From Chitinimonas sp. BJYL2 (GTDB lineage: Bacteria; Pseudomonadota; Gammaproteobacteria; Burkholderiales; Chitinimonadaceae), in NCBI RefSeq assembly GCF_027257935.1, contig NZ_JANZKW010000002.1:1-64000 (forward strand): a stretch of 64,000 nt of DNA. Reading direction: 5' to 3'. This document shows, one piece after another, positions 26,162 to 35,300 of the stretch (positions are counted from its first letter, which is position 1; each line of letters opens with the position of its first letter). The notes beneath the pieces were generated by a model that did not search any database, was not told the origin of the DNA, and saw only the letters and a list, made by a program, of their open reading frames with translations. The position numbers and the translations under genes are program-made.

Positions 26162-27902
26162 TGAACAGCACGCCCCCTCACTGCCACCCGACATTCATCA
26201 CCGAACAACGACTCCGCTCAATACGCCCCCGAACACGACGCAAAACACTGTGCTGACGCTTCCCCAACTACACGCCGCCACCTTGGCCGCGACCCCGGTG
26301 CATGACTGGCTTGATGTCCTCGTCGAGCGCACTGGCCAAATGCGGACTGAGCTGCTCAGTCAGGCCGGCCAGCTGACCGGCTACCCGATACTGAGCGGCG
26401 CTGACGATTGGGCCATCACACCTGACTTCAGTCACGCGTCCTATGCCGACATGGTCCAGCACACGGTGCTGGTGGGTATGGATGCCCAAGGCCAACCGGT
26501 CGCACTGACGGCGCAGCCACTCGATAGTGAATTGGGTACCTGGTTGGCCGAGCTGGGCCAAACGCTCGCTGAGGTTTACCTGGTTGATCCGCGTGCACTC
26601 AGACAGGAGCTGGAGCGGCATGAGGCCAGCTTCAGCGCCGTCGCTGAAGCCGTGGGGGTGGAAGAAGTCATTGAGCTGGCCCGTGATGGTACGGGTGACC
26701 TGACGCTGACCGCGATTCAGGGTGAGGCCAGCCCGGCCGTGCGGCTGGTCAACTCCACCGTGTTCGATGCGCTGCGCTACGAAGCCAGCGATATCCACCT
26801 GGAGTCGGTCCCACAAGGCTTGGTGATCAAGTTCCGGATCGATGGCGTGCTCAACCGCATTGCCATGGTTAACAACCCCTTGCTGGCCGAGCAGACGATT
26901 GCGCGGATCAAGGTGCTGGCAGAACTCGATATCGCCGAGAAGCGTGTGCCGCAGGATGGCCGCTTCCGGGTGGCGTCCAAAGGGCGAGACATCGATATCC
27001 GTGTCTCCATCATGCCCAGCATCCATGGCGAAGATGCGGTGCTGCGGATTCTGGACAAGCAGGCGCTCATTGATCAGCTCCAACGACTGACGCTGGATTC
27101 ACTGGGGTTCGATAGCGAGACGATCCGGCTACTGCGCCGTTTGGCTTCCGAGCCTTACGGCATGTTGCTGGTGACCGGTCCTACAGGGAGCGGCAAGACG
27201 ACCACGCTGTATGCGGCACTGACCGAGATCAACAACGGCGAAGACAAGGTCATCACGATTGAAGATCCGGTTGAGTATCAGCTTCCCGGTGTGCTCCAGA
27301 TACCCGTGAATGAAAAAAAGGGCCTCACCTTCTCGGTGGGCCTGCGCTCCATCCTCCGCCACGATCCCGACAAGATCCTCGTCGGCGAAATCCGCGACCC
27401 TGATACGGCGCAGATTGCCGTGCAGTCGGCCCTGACGGGCCACTTGGTGTTCACCTCGGTTCACGCCAATAACACCTTCGACGTGATCGGCCGCTTCATG
27501 CACATGGGCGTGGACCCCTACAACTTCGTGTCCTCGCTGACCGGTGTGGTGGCGCAACGCCTGGTACGGCAGAACTGCCCGCAATGCACGGTGGATGTCA
27601 CGCCAGATGCAGAACTGCTGGAAGAGTCGGGCATCACCGATCCGCATACCTATCGATTCCGGGCAGGGCAGGGGTGTAGTCACTGCCGAGGTACCGGCTA
27701 CAAAGGCCGGCGTGCGGTGGCAGAAGTGCTGCGCCTCACCGATGAGATTCGAGAAATGATCGTGAACCGTGCCTCAATCCGGGCCCTGAAAGAGCAGGCT
27801 CGCAAGGAAGGCACGCGCTTCCTGCGCGATATCGCCCTGGAGCTGGTCCGTAATGGCCAGACGACACTGCAGGAGGTGAACCGTGTCACGTTTGTGGCCT
27901 GA
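26139..27902 (+). CDS. gspE: Secretion/pilus assembly ATPase GspE/PilB
   Basis: A hexameric traffic-ATPase of up to 587 aa. Walker A is GPTGSGKT (about 347-354); the Asp box (ASDIHLES), the Walker B region (KILVGEIRDPDTAQ) and the His-box region (LTGHLVFTSVHANNTF) are all present. A zinc-binding CPQC...CSHC pair lies near residues 485-515. The N-terminal 140 residues form the GspE/MshEN-type domain that meets the PilM/GspL-like partner. The start is uncertain: a TTG at 26139 overlaps gspF, and a GTG at 26250 begins at VLTLPQLH; neither has a clear ribosome-binding site. It is followed by the PilM-like gene with a 20-nt overlap. Confidence 0.92.
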   Translation: MIWPTPSSEQHAPSLPPDIHHRTTTPLNTPPNTTQNTVLTLPQLHAATLAATPVHDWLDVLVERTGQMRTELLSQAGQLTGYPILSGADDWAITPDFSHASYADMVQHTVLVGMDAQGQPVALTAQPLDSELGTWLAELGQTLAEVYLVDPRALRQELERHEASFSAVAEAVGVEEVIELARDGTGDLTLTAIQGEASPAVRLVNSTVFDALRYEASDIHLESVPQGLVIKFRIDGVLNRIAMVNNPLLAEQTIARIKVLAELDIAEKRVPQDGRFRVASKGRDIDIRVSIMPSIHGEDAVLRILDKQALIDQLQRLTLDSLGFDSETIRLLRRLASEPYGMLLVTGPTGSGKTTTLYAALTEINNGEDKVITIEDPVEYQLPGVLQIPVNEKKGLTFSVGLRSILRHDPDKILVGEIRDPDTAQIAVQSALTGHLVFTSVHANNTFDVIGRFMHMGVDPYNFVSSLTGVVAQRLVRQNCPQCTVDVTPDAELLEESGITDPHTYRFRAGQGCSHCRGTGYKGRRAVAEVLRLTDEIREMIVNRASIRALKEQARKEGTRFLRDIALELVRNGQTTLQEVNRVTFVA

Positions 27903-28662
27903 GCCCCTGTCCGTGGGGTTGTTCGAGTCGCATGGCTGGCTCGCGCGTGGCAAGCAGGTCATTGCACTGCCTGCGCCATCCTCATCGCCCAGCGCAGCAC
28001 AAAGCGCAGTCCCGGATTTAACGGCACTAGCCAAGGTGCTGGATGAACAGATCGCCAACGGCGGTCTGCGTAAAGGCCGTGTCTCAGTACTGGTGGGCGA
28101 TGCGACGGCTCGCATCATCACCCTGCCTTGGCAGCCGGATCTGACCAAGCCCGCGGAGTGGCAAACCTATGCGCAGGCGCGGTTTGACGCGGCAGGGATC
28201 GCGTTGGACGGCTACCTGATGCATGCCGAGTTCACGGCGCCGGATCGCTTGGGTTTGGCGTATGCCTTGCCTGCGACCTGGCTGGCCCAACTGAATGAGC
28301 TGATCACCGCCAAGGGGCTGAAGCTCTGGGAGGTGCTGCCGGTATCGGCGGCGGCTTACTACCGCCATCGTACGGTGCGACAGAGCAAGCAGACCGTCGT
28401 GTTACTGGAGCAAGCCGATCGGCTCTGCGCCTTGGTGGTGGACCGACGTGGCCTGGTCAAACGTGAGGCCGAACCCGTCACCGGCAATGCAGAGCAAGCA
28501 CACCGACGCTTACTGACACGGCTCGCTGCCACCTCCCCGGAGATCACCCACGTGCAGTACTGGTCGCACAAGCCGGCTGAGCAAACCAAGCTACCGGAGG
28601 CCATCCAGGCAACCCTGGGTGAGGTAACGGCCTCGGTACTCACCCATACGGTGTGGAGCTAA
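27883..28662 (+). CDS. PilM/GspL-like cytoplasmic platform protein
   Basis: A 259-residue protein without membrane segments. It contains stretches typical of the actin-like PilM/GspL fold: GRVSVLVGDATARIITLPW, WQTYAQARFDAAGI and VVLLEQADRLCALVVDRRGLV. PilM binds the N-terminal tail of PilN and recruits the assembly ATPase. The GTG start at 27883 has AGGAGG 6 nt upstream and overlaps the end of gspE, so the two are translationally coupled. It appears shorter than usual PilM proteins (about 350 aa), closer to the MshI type. Its position after the ATPase gene, away from the PilO-like gene, is unusual. Confidence 0.65.
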   Translation: MSRLWPEPLSVGLFESHGWLARGKQVIALPAPSSSPSAAQSAVPDLTALAKVLDEQIANGGLRKGRVSVLVGDATARIITLPWQPDLTKPAEWQTYAQARFDAAGIALDGYLMHAEFTAPDRLGLAYALPATWLAQLNELITAKGLKLWEVLPVSAAAYYRHRTVRQSKQTVVLLEQADRLCALVVDRRGLVKREAEPVTGNAEQAHRRLLTRLAATSPEITHVQYWSHKPAEQTKLPEAIQATLGEVTASVLTHTVWS

Positions 28663-28665
28663 GCG

Positions 28666-29181
28666 ATGCAAGAACTCGAACGCTTGCTGCGACCCCGTCG
28701 TCCGGTACCGGTGTACCTAATCGGCGCCATCGTGCTGCTGATGGGGGTGAGCATCTGGCTCGCCACCCGCCTTTATGACAATCACCAAGCTGTGCTCGCA
28801 CTGGAAATCCAAGTCCAAGCGCATCGCGCCAAGCAGTTAAAGCCCACTGTGACCAAACCCAGTAACGCCAGTCTGGCCACTCAGCAGCAGTGGCAGGCCT
28901 TGGCGGCTGAGCGCAGCTTTGCGTGGCAAACCGTGTTTGGGGCGATTGAAGGGGCGGCCAAGGCGGATGTGGAATTGCTGGAGTTCGTGCCGGATAAACG
29001 CAACGGCAAGATCGTGTTGCGGGGTGAGGCGCGGGATCGTAAGGCGCTGCTGGATTACGTGACCTTGCTCGCGGCACAACCGGGCTTGGTCCAGGTGCAT
29101 TTGGTGCGGGAGCAGGTGGTGATGCGGGAGCGGTTGGAGACGGTGGAGTTTGAAGTCAGGAGCACCCTGAAGACCCGCTGA
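28666..29181 (+). CDS. PilN-like inner-membrane protein
   Basis: Last gene of the operon, 171 aa. It has a basic cytoplasmic N-terminus (MQELERLLRPRRP), one membrane segment (VYLIGAIVLLMGVSIWLATRLY), a coiled-coil-like helix (NHQAVLALEIQVQAHRAKQ) and a small periplasmic alpha/beta domain ending LETVEFEVRSTLKTR. This matches PilN-type Fimbrial-assembly proteins. PilN pairs with PilO in the periplasm and with PilM in the cytosol, so this gene and the PilM-like gene complete the alignment complex whose other members open the operon. It begins 3 nt after the preceding stop codon. The promoter of giant gene 2 follows directly. Confidence 0.65.
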   Translation: MQELERLLRPRRPVPVYLIGAIVLLMGVSIWLATRLYDNHQAVLALEIQVQAHRAKQLKPTVTKPSNASLATQQQWQALAAERSFAWQTVFGAIEGAAKADVELLEFVPDKRNGKIVLRGEARDRKALLDYVTLLAAQPGLVQVHLVREQVVMRERLETVEFEVRSTLKTR

Positions 29182-29215
29182 TTCACCTAAGCATATGAAA
29201 ATAAATTCCGGCTTT

Positions 29216-29259
29216 TAGCCCAAATGGGTGAGGCCGGATTTGCTCGGCGCTGATATATT
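29216..29259 (+). promoter_or_regulatory. Palindromic operator and extended -10 promoter of giant gene 2
   Basis: TAGCCCAAATGGGTGA (29216-29231) keeps the right half of the shared palindrome and differs at two positions in the left half. The extended -10 TGATATATT (29251-29259) is identical to that of giant gene 1, with 22 nt between palindrome and hexamer. The following CCGC and TAAAAGTGGGG are also shared with giant gene 1. Confidence 0.7.
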
Positions 29260-29277
29260 CCGCCGCTGCTTAAAAGT

Positions 29278-29346
29278 GGGGTAGTCCGTTCGAGGCTACT
29301 CCCAACAAAATCTCATCTGAGGGAGCCACGCACGGTTAGTGCGTGG
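29278..29346 (+). promoter_or_regulatory. Two-hairpin mRNA leader of giant gene 2
   Basis: Hairpin 1 pairs GGGGTAG (29278-29284) with CTACTCC (29296-29302), has the same bulged T and CC/GG pair as giant gene 1, and the loop GTTCGA. Hairpin 2 pairs CCACGCAC (29326-29333) with GTGCGTGG (29339-29346) around the loop GGTTA. Compared with giant gene 1, two pairs in hairpin 1 change from C-G and G-C to U-A and A-U, so pairing is kept. The 3' arm of hairpin 2 runs into GGAGG (29345-29349), the ribosome-binding site of the ATG at 29354, so hairpin 2 may limit translation. Confidence 0.6.
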
Positions 29347-29353
29347 AGGCGTC

Positions 29354-32300
29354 ATGCGTTCATTGTTTGCCCGTGGGTTGGTGTCGTTGGTTCTGGCTGT
29401 GCAGAGCCTGTCTGTGCTGGCCTATGTATCGGGGCCGATCCAGTACCACTCGACCAGTGCGACGACAACGGGTGGGACCGTTGCGACGCCTGGCGGAAAA
29501 CTCACTGCGGGCATCAACTACTTTGTGTCATCCACCACCAATGCGGTCAAACGCATTGAGCTGTGGGAAGGCACCACCATGCTCAAGTCGGTCGACTTGC
29601 CGGTGACGTATCAGCAGCATGGACCTCCCTACAATGTTCAGCATCAAGGCGCGATCACAGCGGACCTGTCGCCTGGCACGCATGTGCTGTTTGCGCGTAC
29701 TTATGAACTGAACAATCTGTATGGTGATTCGACCGCCTACACGATTGTTGTTACCGATCCGACCAATGTGGCGCCCACCATCTCGTTGGCGGCCTCCAAG
29801 ACGAACACCGCACAAACCGACACGATTGTTCTAACCCCCACGGTGGCAGACACCGATGGTGTCGTGAAGCGGGTGGATTACTACGTCCACAACGGCCAAG
29901 ACAATTACTTCCTCGCGTCCGTGACTGCTGCACCGTTCACGTACTCGTGGGTAACGCCAGAGCCCGCCAACTACAGCGTGACTGCCCGTGCTTACGATGA
30001 CCAGGGCGCAAGCAAGCTTAGTAATGCGATCACCGTCAAGGTTGCGGCTAACAAGCCACCGCTTGTTTCACTCAGCGGCCCATATACAAACAATGCATCA
30101 GTGGTTGTCGGTAAATCGGTCACGTTGACCGCCACGGCGTGGGATGAGGATTGGATGGACGGTATTACCAAGGTTGAGTTTTACGCAGGCGCGACCTTGA
30201 TTAAGACGGATGTAGAGGCCCCCTTCACGGCCTCCCACACGGTTGTATCTGGTTGGAACAGCCTTACTGCCAAGGCCTATGACAAGGCCGGAGCTAGCGT
30301 TACTAGTGCCATTTATTACCTGCAAGGCGGCACGCTTGTGCCGATTGCCTTCAATAGCCTGACCGTGCAATGCAGCAGTGGCTGTGTGGATCCTGCTAGT
30401 GCAACGTTGACGCTAGATATTAAACCGAATGGCACAGCAGCCCAGATGGTGGAGTTCTACGACAATGGCCGGCTGATCGGCACAATGACGAGCCCGACCT
30501 CTGGCTCACAATCTAGTGTCCCGTATCAATTTTCTTTGCCGATCAGTAGCTTAGTCTCCGGTCCTCATCGTTTTACCGCTAAGGCTACGGATTACTATTA
30601 CGCCGAATACACCAGCAGTCCTACGGACTTAACCGTGAATGGCATTGCGACGATACGGCTTACTAGCCCAACGCAAAACGCGCTGTACGTCACCGGCGAA
30701 ACGATGCCGCTTGTTGCAACGGTCGATCCCAAAGGCAACAGCATCAAGCAGGTCGATTTCTACGCGGCCAGTTCGTATCTCGGCACAGTAACGACGGCAC
30801 CTTTCACGTATAACTGGCTGATCCCGTCAAACGGGATGGGTAATTACCCCGTCTCCGCCAAGGTGACCACGACGGCCAATGCGGTGGTGAGCAGCTTGCC
30901 GATTGATGTCCAAGTACTGCGTGCGCCGACCATCAGTGTGACGGGTACACCGGTAAAGCCCATTGAGGGCAACCCGATCACACTGGGCGCGACCATCAAT
31001 GCGAATGGCCAAGAGATCGCCCAAGTTGAGTATTTCTCTGGCGCGACCAGCCTAGGTGTTTCGACCACTTATCCCTATTCGCTTACCTGGAACGGTGCAG
31101 CAGGCGGTGTTCACTCGGTGACGGCCAAGCTCACCACGACGCGTGGCACGGTCGTTACGTCGTCGGTAGCCAATGTACGCGTCTATAGCCCGCCGACGAT
31201 CACCTTGGTAACCCCAGGTAACAATACGACTTACCCAATTGATGGGAACATCCAGTTCACCGCTAATGTGGATCTCAAGGGCGATACGCTTCAAGCGGTT
31301 ACTTACTTTGTTGATGGTGTAAACGTTGGCAACGGAAGCTGGGTACCCCCAACCTATGCCTTGAACTATGCCTTGAGAACTTCGGGCACTCACGTACTCA
31401 AAGCTAGGGTAACAACCGCTCTTGGCCTGTCGGCAGAGTCTGCACCGGTCACGGTAACTGCATTCGGTGCGCCAACCATCAGCCTGACTTCACCGTTGAA
31501 TGGTTCCAGCGCAACTTCGGGTGTCCCCGTCGCACTGACAGCGAGTGTTGACTCGCAAGGCGCCACCATTAGTAAGGTGGAATACGTTGTACAAGGTGTG
31601 GTGGTCAGCACGCAGACTGCTGCACCCTACACGGCAAGCTGGACGCCGAACGAAACCGGTACGACCTCGGTCACCCGCAATGTCTACGCCAAAGTCACAA
31701 CCACGCTGGGCGCAGTCGCCACCTCGCCCGTCGCGTACGTCACTACCTATCCGAGCCCGACAGTCGCCCTGACCGCTCCGGCGAACAACGCAGCCTACGT
31801 GGTGGGTGCCCCGATCCCGATGACGGTGAACGTCGCCGCCAATGGCAACACGATCCAGAAGGTGGAGTACTTGGTGGATGGTGCGGTAGTGAGCACGCAG
31901 ACCAGCGCACCCTATAGCGCCACCTTGACGGGTGTGGCAGTAGGTAGCCACAACATTAAAGCCCGCCTGACCTCAACCTTAGGCGCGGCTGTAGAAACCC
32001 CCTCGGTGGCAGTGAACGTATTGGCGTTGCCACCTTCGGTCAGCTTGAGTGCGAGCTGTGGGTCCTGTACGCCACCGGGTAGCGCCACGCTGACTCCCTC
32101 ACTGTCGGATGATGGTTCAATCGTTAAAGTCGAGTATTACCGATCCGGTACGCTGGTTGCGACGAAAACGGCCAGCCCTTGGGGGCATGTTGATGAGGGC
32201 TTGGCTGTTGGAGCTTATAGCTACACAGCCAAGGCCTACGACAATGATGGCGCGACAACAATCAGTAGTGCGGTGGTAGTGACTATCAACACACTGCCGA

Positions 32301-35300
32301 CTGTCAGCCTGACTTCGCCCACCCATGGTTCCAGCCACCTCTATGCGTCGGCCATTGCGCTGGCGGCAACGGCCAGTGATACCGGTGGCAGCATCAGCAA
32401 GGTCGAGTTTTTCCGGAATGGGGCGCTGATCAACACCGACACCGCCAGTCCGTATAGCTTTAGCGACACGGGTTTGCCGCCGGGTACCTACAGCTACACC
32501 GCCAAGGCCTATGACAATCAGGGTGCCAGCACCACCAGCAGTGTGGTCAGCGCTACGATCAGCGCCAATGTGCCGCCCAGCGTGAGCTTTAGTTCACCCG
32601 CCGAGGGCGCTCACTTTATTGCCCCTGCCAGCCCGATGTATCTGGTGACTGCCAGCGATGTGGAGGGGGGCATCACTCGGGTTGAGTTCTACAACGGTCC
32701 CACATTACTTAAGAGCGACACGGCCGCGCCTTATGACCACACTTGGACTGGCTTAAGTGCGGGAAGCTATACGCTGAAGGCTCGCGTCTACGACCAGCAG
32801 GGCGCCTACACCGATAAGTCCATCACTGTTCAGGTTAATAATCCGCCCACGATCAGTGTGTCTGCTGCCAGCCGTGTTGCTGCAGATACGACTGTACCGC
32901 TGAGCGTGACCCTCAATGCCAATGGCAACACCATCCAGCAGGTGGAGTACTTCAACGGCACCACCAGTCTGGGCGTGGTTACCGTCTCGCCCTATAGCCT
33001 TAACTGGGCCAACGTGCCAGTTGGTACGCACTCGATTACGGCAAAGGTGACGACGTCGATTGGGGCGGTGGTGCAATCGGCCGCAGTCTCGGTCAGGGCT
33101 TTTTCAGCACCGACGATTGCAGTGGCTGCGCCGGCAAATGGTGCCGAATTGGCTGTAGGTGCAAGACTCGATTTGTCGGTATCAGCAGATTTGAAGGGCG
33201 ACAACCTTCACAGCGTCGAATATTTTGTCAACGGCACCAGCATTGGTAACGGCAGCACGATTGCGCCCGCCTACGCCTCCAGCTATTACCCCAGCGCTGC
33301 CGGTAGCTATACCGTTACTGCACGTGTTCGGACCAGTGCTGGACAGACCAGTACATCGGCACCGGTGACAGTGACCGCTTACGCCGCGCCTGCCATTACG
33401 CTGATCTCGCCAGTAAATGGAGCTTCGGTTGTATCCGGTAACAGTGTTCCTTTGACTGTCAGTCTGGACGGGAAAGGTGCGTCCATATCCAAGGTGGAGT
33501 ACGTGGTTCAGGGGGCGGTGGTCAGCACTCAGACTGCGGCACCTTACAGTGCCAGCTGGACACCGAACGAAACGGGTACGACCTCGGTCACCCGCAGTAT
33601 CTATGCCAAGGTGACCAATCAGTTCGGCGTCGCAACGTCGTCTGCCGTGGCCAACGTTACGGCCTATCCTCGGCCAACGATTGCCCTGACAGCGCCTGCG
33701 AATAACGCGGCCTATGTCGTGGGTGCAGCTATCCCCATGACAGTGAACGTGGCAGCCAATGGCAGCACGATCCAGAAAGTGGAATACGTGATCGACGGGG
33801 TAGTTGCGTCTTCCGTAACCGCATCGCCGTACAGCTACAGCTGGACCAATGCCGCCGTCGGTAGTCACACCGTTCTGGCCCGTTTGACCACGACTCAAGG
33901 TGCCGTGATCGACACGCCTGCAGTGACGATTCAGGTCCGTGCCTTGCCGACAATCTCGCTCACCAGCCCGACCGCAGGTACGGGCTTGTTGATCCTGAGC
34001 GATGTGCAACTTGGCGCGCAAATCGATGCGTTTGGCGACACGATTCAATACGTCTCGTACTACGCGAACGGCAACTTCCTGGGTTATGGCACGACTACGT
34101 CACCCCATTCACGTACCTGGAAGCCAGATACCAACGGCACGATTTCACTCACCGCCAAGGTGCAAACTGCAGCAGGCGCGGCGGTGACATCGGCACCGGT
34201 CGTGGTGACGGTTTACCCCTACCCGAACATCACGCTGACCTCCCCAACCAACGGCACCGCAATTCTGGCGGGTAACCAGCAAACCCTCAGTGCCAACATT
34301 ACCGGGGGAGATGCGATCAGCAAGGTAGAGTATTTTGATGGCGCCACCTTGATTGGTACTGCCACTACTGCGCCCTATACCGTCAACTGGACGGTCCCCA
34401 GTTATGGCAGTGCCGCCAGTACGCGCAGCATCACCGCCAAGGTCACCACCCAGTTGGGCGGCAACCGTGTCTCGGCACCCGTCAGCCTGACCGTGTTCCC
34501 GCAGCCCGGCATCACCTTGACCGCACCGACTAACGGCGCTGTCTATTCCGTATCCAGCGGCGGCATCACGCTCCGTGCCACCCCGGACGGCAAGGGCGAC
34601 ACGATTCAGCAGGTCGAGTTCTTGGTAGACGGTGCTGTGGTGGGTACGGTCACCGCCTCACCCTATGACTTTGTCTGGGCAGCCCCCACGCCGGGCACGC
34701 ACACACTGAGCGCCAAAGTCACGACGACGCGTGGCGGCACCGCCACCAGTAGCACGAACACGATCCATCTCAACCAGCTACCTACGGTACAGCTGCTCAA
34801 GCCCCAAGGTGGCTTCCTCAGCAGCTTGCCGTACACCATGCACTTCGAAGCGAGTGCCAGCGACCCCGATGGCAGCATCGCCAGCGTGGAACTGCGCCTG
34901 ATCGAACCGCATGATCCCACCGACCCCGAGGATTACCCGCAGCGCATGGACCATGACCAATCGATTGGCATGGCCACGCGCGACCCGGTCGATGGCATCT
35001 ACAAGCTCGATGCCCCTTGGACATGGGGTAAGCCCGGTGCCTACACGATCTACGCGGTCGCCCGCGACAACCACAACGCCCAAGCCAAGCAGGGCAGTGC
35101 GGTGGTCACGGTTGCCAGCTACGCCGCACCGCGTACCAACCTGAATGTCAGCCCGATCAGCGCACGCGCCGTCGCGGGACAACCCACCACGCTCACCTTT
35201 ACGGGCAGTGGCGGCGGCACCTCCAGCCTCGCAACCAAACTGGAACTGTTCCGCGTGGATGCGGGTGGTAATCCCAATACCCCGATCCACACGGTGACCG

